Of a DNA stretch of 45,743 nucleotides, positions 1 through 9,027 are shown piece after piece. The DNA lies in NCBI GenBank assembly GCA_944368775.1, contig CALVXB010000006.1, forward strand, positions 72,196 through 117,938, written 5' to 3'. The position numbers and the translations under genes were made by a program. Position 1 is the stretch's first letter; each line of letters opens with the position of its first letter. The notes beneath the pieces are model-generated. The model was not told the origin of the DNA and made no database searches. It saw only the letters and a list, made by a program, of their open reading frames with translations. This DNA is from an uncultured Clostridia bacterium. GTDB taxonomy: Bacteria; Bacillota; Clostridia; Christensenellales; Borkfalkiaceae.

Positions 1-105
1 TCGGAAAATTATATTCGCATTTACGTCCAAGGAACGCTCGCCCGCAAGACGGACGTGCGCGCATTGCGCCCCTTCAAAGACGGCCTGCTCGCCGCGCCGC
101 AGTAA
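1..105 (+). CDS. mtaB: C-terminal end of probable tRNA methylthiotransferase MtaB (partial)
   Basis: An open frame runs from the window edge through 34 codons to TAA at 103-105. The tail contains ENYIRIYV, which resembles the TRAM-like C-terminal strand of MtaB, the radical-SAM enzyme that methylthiolates t6A37 of tRNA. In many Clostridia mtaB lies just before a HIT-protein gene, as here. No catalytic residue is visible in the fragment, so the name rests on a short motif plus gene order. Confidence 0.5.
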   Translation, partial: SENYIRIYVQGTLARKTDVRALRPFKDGLLAAPQ

Positions 106-213
106 AAGCCGCGGCGAAAAGGCGCGCCTTCTATATTATATAATTAAGGAAAAGAAAAAGCCCGCGCACCCGCGGAGCATATCGCGCGCAGCCGCGCGCA
201 AGGAGGAAATATC

Positions 214-561
214 ATGACCGATCCGAACTGCCTGTTCTGCAAGATCTGCGCCGGGGAGATCCCCTCGCAGAAGGTGTACGAAGACGAGCACATGCTCGCC
301 TTCCGCGACATCAATCCCCAGGCGCCCGTGCACGTGCTCGTCGTGCCCAAGTCGCACTTTGCCACCCTCGCCGAGATGAACGAGGAGCAGGCAGAGCTCG
401 TCAAAGAGTGCCTCGTGCGCATCCCGCACATCGCCGCCTCGCTCGGGCTTGCAAGCGGTTACCGCCTCATCGTCAACCAGGGCAAGGACGCGGGCCAGAC
501 CGTCTTCCACCTGCACATCCACCTGCTCGGCGGCAAGCCGCTGGGCGAAACGATCGTGTAA
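214..561 (+). CDS. HIT-family nucleotide-binding protein (HinT-like)
   Basis: 115 residues, a normal length for HinT-type histidine triad hydrolases, which cleave nucleoside phosphoramidates and acyl-adenylates. The histidine triad is at H99, H101 and H103 (FHLHIHLLGG). An N-terminal C6-x-x-C9 pair probably binds zinc together with a histidine, as in many bacterial HIT proteins. The start at 214 follows AAGGAGG at 200-206. A TATAAT at 139-144 could be a -10 box, but no convincing -35 precedes it, so read-through from mtaB is possible. Two terminator hairpins follow. Family assignment is firm; the physiological substrate is unknown. Confidence 0.93.
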   Translation: MTDPNCLFCKICAGEIPSQKVYEDEHMLAFRDINPQAPVHVLVVPKSHFATLAEMNEEQAELVKECLVRIPHIAASLGLASGYRLIVNQGKDAGQTVFHLHIHLLGGKPLGETIV

Positions 562-568
562 CGCAGAG

Positions 569-590
569 GGGAGGGGCTTTTGCCCCTCCC
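569..590 (+). terminator. GC hairpin after the HIT gene
   Basis: A perfect 9-bp stem (GGGAGGGGC / GCCCCTCCC) with a TTTT loop starts 8 nt after the HIT stop codon. It has no T tract of its own and is followed at once by a second hairpin that does. Confidence 0.5.
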
Positions 591-604
591 GTGCCGAAAA
601 AGAG

Positions 605-629
605 AAGAGAGAGGGCGCAGCGCCCTCTC
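605..629. terminator. Bidirectional rho-independent terminator
   Basis: An 11-bp stem at 605-615 / 619-629 with loop CAG is followed on the plus strand by CTTTTATTTTATT and preceded by an A-rich stretch that gives a T tract on the minus strand. It separates the convergent HIT and phosphoesterase genes. Confidence 0.85.
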
Positions 630-652
630 TCCTTTTATTTTATTGTATCCGC

Positions 653-3007
653 TTACTTCGTGCGGCGGCGCATCTCGTTGCGGCAGATCAGCACGGCGGC
701 CGCAGCCGTGAGCAGCACGGCTGCCCCGGCGGCGCTCGTCGCCGCGACGGCTGCCCCGCAGCCGCCCTCGTCGTCGGTCTCCGTATCCGTCGGCTTGTCG
801 CTGTCGCCGTCCGTGTCGGTCGAGCCCGCGTCTTCGCCCTCTACGTAGATGGTAAAGCTCGCCTGCATGCCGCCGAAGGAGACGGTCACCGTCTTCGCGC
901 CGGCCGTGCTCATATCTACATCCGAGACGTCGTAGTGGGTGAGCAGGCGGGTGTAATCGGGGGCGAGCGCGGTCACCGTCATGCCGCTCAGGTCGAGTTC
1001 TTCGCCGACGCGGTACACCGTCTTTTCCGGCGCGCCGACGGAGATCGCGTTGAACGCAAAGCCGAAGCGGTCGGCAAAGTCGAAGTCGACCGTGCGCTCG
1101 TTGCCCGTGCCCGTCATAAAGTTGAGGTCAAAGTAGCCCGTCTTCTCTTCCTCCGTGCGAGAGGCCTCGTACGGCGAAAAGGTGGAGAAGTAGATCTTGT
1201 TTTCCCCTTCGTCCATCTCTACGAACCTGTACCAGGCGTTGCCGCCGTTGTAGCTGAACTGATAGTCGACCAGCATGCCGATGACGGGGTTGCCGTAGTC
1301 GTTGGTCAGGTCGATGAAGCCGGAGCCGTGGTTGTGCCCCGCGGTGATCATGAACACGTTGTCGTGCGCCTTCGCCACGCCCCAGATGCGCTCGCCCTGC
1401 TCGTTCAGGTCACATTCGTCCGGCTTGGACGCGCTGCAGGAGAAGATGTTGTGCGAGGTGATGATGGCGGGATACTCGGGGAAGGCCGTCAGCACGCGGT
1501 CCAGCCACGCGAGCTCGGCGTCGTTGGGTTCGTACATCATCTGGATGAGCAGATAGCGGTAGCTGCCCGCGTCGACGAAGGTATAGCTGCCCGCGCCGCG
1601 CGCCTCTTCGCTGTCAGAAGTTTCGAAGTACAGGCTGTTGCCGTATGCGTCCATCGCGTCCGCATAGGCAGAATCTTTCCCGAAATACGTCTTATAATTG
1701 TCGAGGTTGCTCCCGCTGAAGTCGTGGTTGCCGGGAACAAAGGTGACGGGGATGCCCGCCTGCGCGAGTGGGAGGAAAGCCTGCTGCGCGCTCTGCCACT
1801 GCTCGGCGCTGTCCCAGTTTTCGACGAGGTCGCCCACGTGCATCAGCCCCTTCAGGTTGATCTCGCCGCGGTTGTCGATCAGCCACTGCGTCGCCGCGTC
1901 CGATACTTCGGGCGTAAATTTGATGGTGTTCTGCGTGTCGGGGATGAAGGCGAATGTGTAGTTGTCTTCATTGCGCAGCGCGTAGGGGTCGTTGTTGCCG
2001 AAGGAGCCTGCGTACGGCTTCGGGTCGAACAGCCACTGTGCGGGCTCGAGCGCGCCCTCACTGATGCGGATCTCCTGGATGTTGCCGCGCAGCAGCTTGG
2101 TCAAGAGGTCGTTTTCCTGCGAGTCGGCCCACCGGTAGAGGTGGTTGGAGATGACCGCGCCGATGCGGAAGTTGCCGCCGTCTTCGGCCGCGTACATGCC
2201 GTCCATCCCGCCGCCCGTGTAATTGCGGAAAGATTCGCCCGAGTTGGTAAATGCCTTGAGCGCGTCGCCGTTGCCGTCGCAGGTGATGGCGATGTGGTAC
2301 CACGCGCCGCCGTTGTCCATCGAAAGCCCCCAAAGCGTGCTGTTGAACTTCGTGTTCGTCCCGTTCTGGGTCATGTACTGGATCTCCTTGCAGTTGGAGA
2401 TGTTGACCTGCATGGTGCCGTGGTGCCCCTCGTAGTCCCACCGGCCGCTGCCCAGCTGCGCGCCGCTGCCCTCGCGTGCGAGGATGTTCATCCACGCGTC
2501 AGAGGCGTCGTAGTCTTCCGGCATCATGAAGACGATCTCAATGGTGTACCCGTTCATGAACGTCTCGCTGTTGATGGGGGCGTCGTCGGCCGTGCGCAGG
2601 TAGGCGTATTCCATGTCGTTGAGGATGAAAGCCTCCCGTTCCGCGCCCGAAAGGGCGTTCATCTGCTGCTGATCTTCCTCCGTCAGCCCCATAAACTTCA
2701 TGCTGCCCGCATCTCCCGTCATGGAGATATCTTCAAACGCGAGGAAGTCTGCGGCGCTCGCGCCGTTGTCCGATACGACCAGCTCGAGGTCGTTGCCGTT
2801 GCCGCTCTCGTCGCGCAGGACGAGGTCGTTGTTCTCCAAAGATCCCTCCGCCGCGCTCTGTTCGAACTTCCAGTCGGCATAGACGCGTACGTCCTCTTCC
2901 GCCGCGTCTGCGCGCGGGATCTGCCCCGCGACGGCGGGCGCCGCGGCGAGCATGAAAGCCGCCGCGAGCACGCAGGCAGATACGCGGCGCTTTTGCAAAG
3001 TGTTCAT
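653..3007 (-). CDS. Secreted LamG / metallophosphoesterase protein with C-terminal membrane anchor
   Basis: 784 residues from the ATG at 3005-3007, which follows AAGGAG. An in-frame upstream ATG would bury the signal peptide, so it was not used. Order: signal peptide (1 to about 28, ending APAVAG); a concanavalin/LamG-like region (about 30-330); a calcineurin-type metallophosphoesterase (about 350-580) with the metal motifs PDTQ (about 356), GDLVEN (about 393), GNHD (about 427), SHN (about 518) and GHNHG (about 559); a bacterial Ig-like domain (about 655-725); an acidic Thr/Asp-rich linker; and a GCGAAVAAT...RRRTK tail that looks like a transmembrane anchor. This suggests a surface phosphodiesterase or phosphatase whose LamG part binds glycan. 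The substrate cannot be read from sequence. The gene is monocistronic and convergent with the HIT gene. Confidence 0.88.
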   Translation of the reverse strand: MNTLQKRRVSACVLAAAFMLAAAPAVAGQIPRADAAEEDVRVYADWKFEQSAAEGSLENNDLVLRDESGNGNDLELVVSDNGASAADFLAFEDISMTGDAGSMKFMGLTEEDQQQMNALSGAEREAFILNDMEYAYLRTADDAPINSETFMNGYTIEIVFMMPEDYDASDAWMNILAREGSGAQLGSGRWDYEGHHGTMQVNISNCKEIQYMTQNGTNTKFNSTLWGLSMDNGGAWYHIAITCDGNGDALKAFTNSGESFRNYTGGGMDGMYAAEDGGNFRIGAVISNHLYRWADSQENDLLTKLLRGNIQEIRISEGALEPAQWLFDPKPYAGSFGNNDPYALRNEDNYTFAFIPDTQNTIKFTPEVSDAATQWLIDNRGEINLKGLMHVGDLVENWDSAEQWQSAQQAFLPLAQAGIPVTFVPGNHDFSGSNLDNYKTYFGKDSAYADAMDAYGNSLYFETSDSEEARGAGSYTFVDAGSYRYLLIQMMYEPNDAELAWLDRVLTAFPEYPAIITSHNIFSCSASKPDECDLNEQGERIWGVAKAHDNVFMITAGHNHGSGFIDLTNDYGNPVIGMLVDYQFSYNGGNAWYRFVEMDEGENKIYFSTFSPYEASRTEEEKTGYFDLNFMTGTGNERTVDFDFADRFGFAFNAISVGAPEKTVYRVGEELDLSGMTVTALAPDYTRLLTHYDVSDVDMSTAGAKTVTVSFGGMQASFTIYVEGEDAGSTDTDGDSDKPTDTETDDEGGCGAAVAATSAAGAAVLLTAAAAVLICRNEMRRRTK

Positions 3008-3057
3008 TGCTTCTGTTCTCCTTTTTTTGATTCGTTGCAGACATTGTACCATGCCCA

Positions 3058-3160
3058 TGTAATAAAGTTTTGCCGCGGTTGTCTGCAGGTTGTAAAAAAT
3101 TGTAATAAATTTACACCCGCGCGCAGAAAGTATTTTAAAAGGATAAAAGCGTTGTAATAA
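3058..3160. repeat. Three dispersed copies of TGTAATAA upstream of the phosphoesterase
   Basis: The octamer TGTAATAA (TTATTACA on the minus strand) occurs at 3058-3065, 3101-3108 and 3153-3160, within 150 nt upstream of the minus-strand phosphoesterase start. The middle copy is next to a second TTTACAA-like element. It may be a regulator binding array or part of the AT-rich promoter region. No clear -35/-10 pair for the minus gene was resolved here. Confidence 0.4.
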
Positions 3161-3237
3161 GCGGGGCGGCACGCACGCGCGCGCCCTTCTTTCCCCCTAA
3201 AAAGACAAAAAAAATCAGAAAATCGCGCGAAATTCGT

Positions 3238-3266
3238 TTGACATATCTTGACGGTTGTGATATAGT
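3238..3266 (+). promoter_or_regulatory. Promoter of the S10-spc-alpha superoperon
   Basis: TTGACA at 3238-3243, a 17-nt spacer and TATAGT at 3261-3266 form a near-consensus sigma-70/sigma-A promoter. Transcription should start near 3273, giving a leader of about 240 nt before rpsJ. It is the only strong plus-strand promoter seen before the superoperon. Confidence 0.9.
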
Positions 3267-3272
3267 ATTTAG

Positions 3273-3514
3273 GCTGTGTAATAGGGTTGAGGCGTAAAGT
3301 TACTTAAACGCCCGGGAGTGCGAGGATCCAAACAGCACAATCGCGCCCGTGCGAAGATAATTTATGCCGACAAATGTGGGGGCCAGACCCCTGCGACTAA
3401 CCGGAGTGCAGCCATTCAATTCCATTTGGATGGCCTTTCTTTTTCTGAGACACCCCGACACACACGGCTCAGTTGACACAAAGTTAGTATAAAAAACGGA
3501 GGAATCAATCAGAC
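3273..3514 (+). promoter_or_regulatory. Structured 5' leader of the ribosomal superoperon
   Basis: The 240-nt untranslated leader contains a GGGG/CCCC hairpin at 3379-3391 and a 9-bp hairpin at 3411-3419 / 3426-3434. The second is followed by CTTTCTTTTTCTG, so it has the form of an intrinsic terminator ahead of rpsJ. This is what an attenuator controlled by a ribosomal protein would look like; L4 controls the S10 leader in E. coli. I do not recognise the sequence as a named r-leader family. Confidence 0.6.
3411..3446 (+). terminator. Attenuator-like terminator in the rpsJ leader
   Basis: Stem GCCATTCAA (3411-3419) pairs with TTGGATGGC (3426-3434) with one G-U pair and a 6-nt loop, and a T-rich run follows at 3436-3445. 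It lies about 70 nt before rpsJ and inside the superoperon transcript, so it should be conditional rather than constitutive. Confidence 0.6.
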
Positions 3515-3814
<300 letters not shown>

Positions 3815-3826
3815 CATTCGCAAGGA

Positions 3827-3850
3827 AATACTTTGCAAGAGCAAGGTATT
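3827..3850 (+). promoter_or_regulatory. Hairpin between rpsJ and rplC
   Basis: A 10-bp stem AATACTTTGC / GCAAGGTATT (one G-U pair) with loop AAGA lies in the 68-nt gap. There is no T tract, so a role in mRNA processing or stability is more likely than termination. Confidence 0.4.
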
Positions 3851-3882
3851 CACAATAAAAAACACAGGAGTGAACTTTATCT

Positions 3883-4518
3883 ATGAATAAAGCAATCATC
3901 GGCCGCAAAGTCGGCATGACGCAGATCTTTACTCCGGACGGCAAGGTCATCCCCGTCACGGTAGTGGAAGCGGGCCCCTGCCCCGTGGTGCAGATCAAGA
4001 CGGTTGAAAAAGACGGTTACGCCGCGCTCAAGCTCGGCTTCGACGAAGTGAGCGAAAAGCGCGTCAACAAGCCCGACCTCGGCCAATTCAAAAAGGCGGG
4101 CGTCAAGCCGCAGAAGGTGCTCAAAGAGTTCCGCCTGGCAGACCTTTCCTCCTACGAAGTGGGCAAAGAGGTCACGGCAGACATCTTTAAGGAAGGCGAG
4201 CGCGTCGACGTCGTCGGCACCAGCAAGGGCCACGGCTTCTCGGGCGTCATCAAGCGCTGGAACCAGCACCGCCTCAAAGAGACGCACGGCGTCGGCCCCG
4301 TACACCGCGAGGTCGGCTCCATGAGCGCGAACTCCACGCCCAGCCGCGTCTTCAAGCAGAAGCGCATGCCCGGCCAATACGGCCACGAGCGCGTGACCGT
4401 GCAGAACCTCGAAGTCGTCAAGGTGGATGCCGCGCGCAACGCGCTGCTCATCAAAGGCGCCATCCCCGGCCCGAAGGGCAGCATCGTCGCCGTCAGCGAC
4501 AGCGTCAAGTCCAAATAA
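3883..4518 (+). CDS. rplC: 50S ribosomal protein L3
   Basis: 211 residues, normal length. The start [16 protein letters not shown] and the central [19 protein letters not shown] loop that reaches towards the peptidyl-transferase centre are both typical of L3. It is an early 23S rRNA-binding assembly protein. The gene is 14 nt ahead of rplD. Confidence 0.98.
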   Translation: MNKAIIGRKVGMTQIFTPDGKVIPVTVVEAGPCPVVQIKTVEKDGYAALKLGFDEVSEKRVNKPDLGQFKKAGVKPQKVLKEFRLADLSSYEVGKEVTADIFKEGERVDVVGTSKGHGFSGVIKRWNQHRLKETHGVGPVHREVGSMSANSTPSRVFKQKRMPGQYGHERVTVQNLEVVKVDAARNALLIKGAIPGPKGSIVAVSDSVKSK

Positions 4519-4532
4519 GGAGAACAACAGAA

Positions 4533-5159
4533 ATGCCTAGCATCAAAGTATATAAGATGGACGGGTCGGAAGCGGGCGAAATGCAGCTTTCCGACAAGAT
4601 CTTCGGCGCAGAGTACAACGAACCGCTGATCCACCAGGCGGTAGTCACACGCCTTGCCAACGAGCGCCAGGGCACCAAGAGCACGCTCACCCGCACCGAG
4701 GTGCGCGGCGGCGGCGCAAAGCCGTGGCGCCAGAAGGGCACCGGCCGCGCGCGTCAGGGCTCCATCCGCGCTCCGCAGTGGACGAAGGGCGGCGTCGTGT
4801 TCGCACCCAAGAGCCGCGACTTCTCCAAAAAGATGAACGTGGAGGCGCGCCGCGGCGCACTCTTCTCCGCCCTCTCCAAAAAGGTGGCGGACGGCGAGCT
4901 GATCGTCGTGGATAAGCTGGAAGTGAGCGCCCCCAAGACCAAAGAGATGGTCAAGTTCGTCGAGGCGCTCAAGCTGGACAAGCGCACCGTCCTCGTGATG
5001 GACAATGACGACGCAAACGTCATCCTTGCCAGCCGCAACATTCAAAATCTGAGCACCCTTCCCGTGGCGCAGATCAGCACCTACGAAGTGGTCGCCAACC
5101 GCAAAGTCGTTCTTACCAAGGGCGCGGTCGAGAAAATCCAGGAGGTCTACGGAGCGTAA
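4533..5159 (+). CDS. rplD: 50S ribosomal protein L4
   Basis: 208 residues, normal length. The GAKPWRQKGTGRARQGSIR segment is the L4 extension that lines the exit tunnel; macrolide-resistance mutations map here in other species. L4 is the known autogenous repressor of the S10 operon in E. coli, which makes it the first candidate regulator of the leader at 3273-3514. Its TAA overlaps the rplW ATG by one base. Confidence 0.98.
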   Translation: MPSIKVYKMDGSEAGEMQLSDKIFGAEYNEPLIHQAVVTRLANERQGTKSTLTRTEVRGGGAKPWRQKGTGRARQGSIRAPQWTKGGVVFAPKSRDFSKKMNVEARRGALFSALSKKVADGELIVVDKLEVSAPKTKEMVKFVEALKLDKRTVLVMDNDDANVILASRNIQNLSTLPVAQISTYEVVANRKVVLTKGAVEKIQEVYGA

Positions 5160-5449
5160 TGAGAGCGGAAGACATCATCCTTCGCCCCATCCTCACCGAG
5201 AAGGGGTACGACGGCATCGCCGCCAAAAAATATACCTTCAAAGTGGCGAAGGGCGCAAACAAGACGGAGATCAAGATGGCGGTCGAACAGTTGTTCGGCG
5301 TCCAGGTCGAAAGCGTCAATACGTGCAACGTGCGCGGCAAAATGAAGAGAATGGGCAGGAACGAGGGCATGACTTCCTCCTATAAGAAGGCGATCGTGCA
5401 GCTGAAAGAGAGCAGCAAGCCGATCGAGTACTTCAATTCTCTGTCCTAA
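5159..5449 (+). CDS. rplW: 50S ribosomal protein L23
   Basis: 96 residues, typical length, starting MRAEDIILRPILTEKG. L23 lies at the tunnel exit and docks trigger factor and SRP. The one-base TAATG overlap with rplD implies translational coupling, and the L4 3' end (CCAGGAGG) supplies its ribosome binding site. Confidence 0.97.
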   Translation: MRAEDIILRPILTEKGYDGIAAKKYTFKVAKGANKTEIKMAVEQLFGVQVESVNTCNVRGKMKRMGRNEGMTSSYKKAIVQLKESSKPIEYFNSLS

Positions 5450-5476
5450 CCTAAACCAACGGAGGAAAGTTGAAAA

Positions 5477-6304
5477 ATGGCTATCAAGAGATATAAACCG
5501 ACGTCCGCCGCGCGCCGCTTCATGACGGTGCACACCTACGAGGAGATCACCGAGACCAAGCCGGAGAGAAGTTTGGTCGAGGATATGCGCAAGACGGGCG
5601 GCCGCAACAACCAGGGCAAGATCACCGTCCGCCACATCGGCGGCGGCAACCGCAGAAAGTACCGCATCATCGACTTCAAGCGCAATAAAGACGGCGTCCC
5701 CGCCACGGTCAAGAGCATCCAATACGACCCCAACCGCAGCGCGAACATCGCCCTGCTCGCCTATGCAGACGGCGAAAAGAGGTACATCCTCGCGCCCGTC
5801 GGCCTGAACGTGGGCGACACCGTGCTCTCGGGCAAGGACGCGGACATCAAGGCGGGCAACTGCCTGCCGCTCGAAAACATCCCCGTCGGCACGATGGTGC
5901 ACAACATCGAGCTCAAGCCCGGCCGCGGCGGCCAGATCGCCCGCGCAGCCGGCATCAGCGCGCAGCTGATGGCGCGTGAAGGCGCGTACGCGACCCTCAA
6001 GATGCCCAGCGGCGAAATGCGCCTCGTCCCCGCCGTCTGCCGCGCGACCGTCGGCCAGGTCGGCAACGTCGAGCACGAGATCATCCGCATCGGCAAAGCG
6101 GGCAAGACCCGCCACATGGGCACCCGTCCGACGGTGCGCGGCTCGGTCATGAACCCTTGCGATCACCCGCACGGCGGCGGCGAGGGCAAGAGCCCTGTCG
6201 GCCATGCCGGCCCGATGACCCCTTGGGGCAAGCCCGCGCTCGGTTATAAGACGAGAAAGAAGAAGAACGGCACGAGCAAGTTCATTCTCAAACGCATCAA
6301 TTGA
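5477..6304 (+). CDS. rplB: 50S ribosomal protein L2
   Basis: 275 residues. The conserved [19 protein letters not shown] loop near the C-terminus contains the histidine needed for peptidyl-transferase centre function. The start at 5477 follows GGAGGA. A core 23S-binding protein in its standard place before rpsS. Confidence 0.98.
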   Translation: MAIKRYKPTSAARRFMTVHTYEEITETKPERSLVEDMRKTGGRNNQGKITVRHIGGGNRRKYRIIDFKRNKDGVPATVKSIQYDPNRSANIALLAYADGEKRYILAPVGLNVGDTVLSGKDADIKAGNCLPLENIPVGTMVHNIELKPGRGGQIARAAGISAQLMAREGAYATLKMPSGEMRLVPAVCRATVGQVGNVEHEIIRIGKAGKTRHMGTRPTVRGSVMNPCDHPHGGGEGKSPVGHAGPMTPWGKPALGYKTRKKKNGTSKFILKRIN

Positions 6305-6319
6305 GGGAGGATCACTTAA

Positions 6320-6601
6320 ATGAGCAGAAGCGTAAAGAAAGGCCCCTACGTTGAAGCGCGGCTCCTCAAGAGAGTCGAAGAGCTCAACGCGGCAAACGAT
6401 AAAAAAGTTTTGAAAACCTGGTCGAGAGCGTCCACGATCTTCCCGCAGATGGTCGGTCACACCATCGCCGTGCACGACGGCAGGAAGCACGTTCCCGTGT
6501 ACATCACGGAAGACATGGTCGGCTGCAAGCTGGGCGAGTTCGCGCCCACCAGGACCTTCAAAGGGCATGCCGGCGGCAAGACCACCGGTGCCAAGAAGTA
6601 A
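6320..6601 (+). CDS. rpsS: 30S ribosomal protein S19
   Basis: 93 residues, normal. It starts [20 protein letters not shown] and holds the [20 protein letters not shown] core. It forms the head contact with S13 and the A-site finger. Spacing to rplV is 17 nt. Confidence 0.98.
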   Translation: MSRSVKKGPYVEARLLKRVEELNAANDKKVLKTWSRASTIFPQMVGHTIAVHDGRKHVPVYITEDMVGCKLGEFAPTRTFKGHAGGKTTGAKK

Positions 6602-6618
6602 AGGAGGGCTGAACGGAA

Positions 6619-7008
6619 ATGGCAAAAAATACGCGTGAAAAGACAAAGCGCATCGCGGAAAACAAGGACAGACGCCCTTACGCGGTCGCAAGACATATCA
6701 GAATGTCCCCTTACAAGGTCCGCAGGGCGCTCGCGCTCATCCGCGGCAAGAGCGTCAACGAGGCGGCAGCCATCCTCGACTACGCGACCATCGTCTCGGC
6801 AGAGCCCGTCAAAAAGGTGCTGCTGTCCGCGGCGGCCAACGCCGAGCATAACTTCGGCATGGACCGCGGCGATCTCGTCGTCGCGGAAGCGTTCGCCGAC
6901 CAGGGCCCGACCCTCAAGCGCATGAACCCCGTCTCCAAGGGCAGGGCGCACGCCATCCTCAAGAGGACCAGCCACATCACGGTCATTCTTGACGTACAGA
7001 GCAAGTAA
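6619..7008 (+). CDS. rplV: 50S ribosomal protein L22
   Basis: 129 residues, about 18 longer at the N-terminus than the usual 110 because of a basic leader ([19 protein letters not shown]). The tunnel hairpin region and the C-terminal [17 protein letters not shown] are standard. The start at 6619 is backed by AAGGAGGG at 6600-6607. Confidence 0.96.
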   Translation: MAKNTREKTKRIAENKDRRPYAVARHIRMSPYKVRRALALIRGKSVNEAAAILDYATIVSAEPVKKVLLSAAANAEHNFGMDRGDLVVAEAFADQGPTLKRMNPVSKGRAHAILKRTSHITVILDVQSK

Positions 7009-7020
7009 GGAGTATTCGTC

Positions 7021-7680
7021 ATGGGACAGAAAGTTAATCCGCACGGACTGCGCGTCGGCGTCATCAAGGGCTGGGACACCCAGTGGTATGCCGACAAAAA
7101 GGATTTCGCCAAGAACCTGAAAGAGGACTACGAGATCCGTAAGTTCATCAAAAACAAATATTACGGCGCGGCGATCAGCAAAATTTTGATCGAGCGCGCT
7201 GCAAACCGCGTCGTCGTCACGGTGTTCACCGGCAAGCCGGGCGCACTGATCGGCAAGGCGGGCTCGGAGATCGAGGTCATCAAAAAGGACCTCGCCAAGC
7301 TCACCCACGGCAAGGCGATCGCCATCAACGTCACCGAGGTCCGCAAGGTGGACGCGGACGCCCAGCTCGTCGCCGAGAGCGTCGCGCAGCAGCTCGAAAA
7401 GCGCATGTCTTTCCGCCGCGCGATGAAGCAGGCGATCGGCCGTGCGATGCGTTCGGGCGTCAAGGGCGTCAAGATCATGGTCAGCGGCCGCCTCGACGGC
7501 GCCGAGATCTCCCGCAGCGAGCAGTACCACGAGGGCTCCATCCCCCTGCAGACGCTGCGCGCGGACATCGACTACGGCCTGGCCGAAGCGCACACCACCT
7601 TCGGCATGATCGGCGTCAAAGTCTGGATCTACAAGGGCGAAGTCCTCAAAGCGAAAGCGCATGAAGGAGGGGATCGGTAA
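7021..7680 (+). CDS. rpsC: 30S ribosomal protein S3
   Basis: 219 residues, normal. It starts [19 protein letters not shown] and has a KH type-2 domain with [14 protein letters not shown] as the GxxG loop, then the C-terminal S3 domain. S3 is part of the mRNA entry helicase. Its TAA overlaps the rplP ATG by one base. Confidence 0.98.
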   Translation: MGQKVNPHGLRVGVIKGWDTQWYADKKDFAKNLKEDYEIRKFIKNKYYGAAISKILIERAANRVVVTVFTGKPGALIGKAGSEIEVIKKDLAKLTHGKAIAINVTEVRKVDADAQLVAESVAQQLEKRMSFRRAMKQAIGRAMRSGVKGVKIMVSGRLDGAEISRSEQYHEGSIPLQTLRADIDYGLAEAHTTFGMIGVKVWIYKGEVLKAKAHEGGDR

Positions 7681-8153
7681 TGTTAATCCCGAAGAGAGTT
7701 AAGAGAAGAAGACAGCATCGCGGCAACATCAAGGGCCAGGCGCACAAGGGCAACAAGGTCGCGTACGGCGAGTACGGCCTCGTCGCCGCAGACGGCGCGC
7801 GCATCACCTCCCGCCAGATCGAGGCGGCCCGTATCGCGATGACGAGATTTATCAAGCGCGGCGGCCAGGTGTGGATCGACATCTTCCCGCACAAGCCGAT
7901 CACGCGCCACCCGGCCGAGTCCCGTATGGGCTCCGGTAAGGGCGCGGTCGAGTATTGGGTCGCGGTCGTCAAGCCGGGCAGGGTCCTGTTCGAAATGGCG
8001 GGCGTGCCCGAGGACATCGCGCGCGAGGCAATGCGCCTCGCAGGCCACAAGCTGCCCATCAAGACCAAGTTCATGGTCAAAGGGCAGGCGAACCCCGTGA
8101 CGGGAGAGATGCCCGAAGGCGGCGAAAAAATTACAGAAGGCGGTGAAGGTTAA
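7680..8153 (+). CDS. rplP: 50S ribosomal protein L16
   Basis: 157 residues against the usual 137-147. The body is standard ([19 protein letters not shown], then [20 protein letters not shown]). A Gly/Glu-rich tail of about 15 residues is extra. One-base overlaps on both sides (rpsC and rpmC) suggest tight translational coupling of the three genes. Confidence 0.97.
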   Translation: MLIPKRVKRRRQHRGNIKGQAHKGNKVAYGEYGLVAADGARITSRQIEAARIAMTRFIKRGGQVWIDIFPHKPITRHPAESRMGSGKGAVEYWVAVVKPGRVLFEMAGVPEDIAREAMRLAGHKLPIKTKFMVKGQANPVTGEMPEGGEKITEGGEG

Positions 8154-8353
8154 TGAAAGGCAATGAACTTCACAACATGACGGACGAGGAGCTGCAGAAA
8201 AAGCTGGGCGAGCTGAAGAGCGAGCTGTTCAACCTCCGCTTCCGCCACGCGTCGGGCCAGCTCGAAAACCCGATGTCCATCGTATCCTGCAAGCGCGATA
8301 TCGCGCGCGTCAACACGGAGATCCGCGCCAGAGAGCTGCGTGCGAGAGCGTAA
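8153..8353 (+). CDS. rpmC: 50S ribosomal protein L29
   Basis: 66 residues, a two-helix protein typical of L29, with the ELKSELFNLRFRHASGQLEN motif. It sits near the tunnel exit beside L23. The ATG overlaps the rplP stop codon. Confidence 0.97.
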   Translation: MKGNELHNMTDEELQKKLGELKSELFNLRFRHASGQLENPMSIVSCKRDIARVNTEIRARELRARA

Positions 8354-8368
8354 GGGAGGCAACAAGTC

Positions 8369-8623
8369 ATGGAAAGAAATCTGAGAAAAGAGAGAGTCGG
8401 GCTGGTCGTCTCCGACAAAATGGACAAGACGGTCGTCGTCGCCATCGTCGATAAGAGCAAGCACCCCCTCTATAAAAAGACCATCACCAAGACCAAAAAG
8501 GTCAAGGCGCACGACGAGGCGAACGACTGCGTCGTCGGCGACAAGGTCCGCATCGTCGAGACGCGCAAACTCAGCAAGGATAAGAACTGGCGGGTTGCCG
8601 AGATCGTCGAGAAGGCGAAGTAA
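8369..8623 (+). CDS. rpsQ: 30S ribosomal protein S17
   Basis: 84 residues. An OB-fold primary 16S-binding protein: [20 protein letters not shown] and the [18 protein letters not shown] end are diagnostic. Normal length and position. Confidence 0.97.
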   Translation: MERNLRKERVGLVVSDKMDKTVVVAIVDKSKHPLYKKTITKTKKVKAHDEANDCVVGDKVRIVETRKLSKDKNWRVAEIVEKAK

Positions 8624-8647
8624 GCGTATTAAGGAGAATAGAGCCAT

Positions 8648-9016
8648 ATGATACAACCACAGACAAGGCTGAAAGCGGCGGACAACTCCGGCGCGAAAGA
8701 GCTCATGTGCATCAGGGTTCTGGGCGGTTCGTTCCGCAAGTGCGGCAACATCGGCGACGTGATCATCGCCAGCGTCAAAACGGCCGCTCCCGGCGGCGCC
8801 GTCAAAAAGGGCGAGGTCGTCAAGGCGGTCATCGTCAGAACCAATAAAGGCATTCGCCGCTCGGACGGTACCTACATTCGTTTCGACGACAACGCCGCAG
8901 TCATCATCGATAACCAGAAGCAGCCCCGCGGCACCCGTATCTTCGGGCCGATCGCGCGCGAACTGAGGGATAAAGATTACATGCGTATCATCTCCCTCGC
9001 TCCCGAAGTGCTGTAA
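8648..9016 (+). CDS. rplN: 50S ribosomal protein L14
   Basis: 122 residues, exactly the family length. It starts [19 protein letters not shown] and ends in the REL-rich [20 protein letters not shown] segment. It makes an intersubunit bridge and is the docking site of RsfS. Confidence 0.98.
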   Translation: MIQPQTRLKAADNSGAKELMCIRVLGGSFRKCGNIGDVIIASVKTAAPGGAVKKGEVVKAVIVRTNKGIRRSDGTYIRFDDNAAVIIDNQKQPRGTRIFGPIARELRDKDYMRIISLAPEVL

Positions 9017-9027
9017 GGAGGAACGCT

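Noticed and set aside
449..3157. Open plus-strand frame of 902 codons opposite the phosphoesterase
   Set aside because: It begins inside the HIT gene, crosses a terminator and is Val/Arg-rich, as expected from the reverse of a GC-rich gene.
3238..3514. T-box or L10-leader call for the rpsJ leader
   Set aside because: No T-box consensus (AGGGTGGNACCGCG) is present, and L10 leaders belong to rplJ. Left as an unclassified leader.
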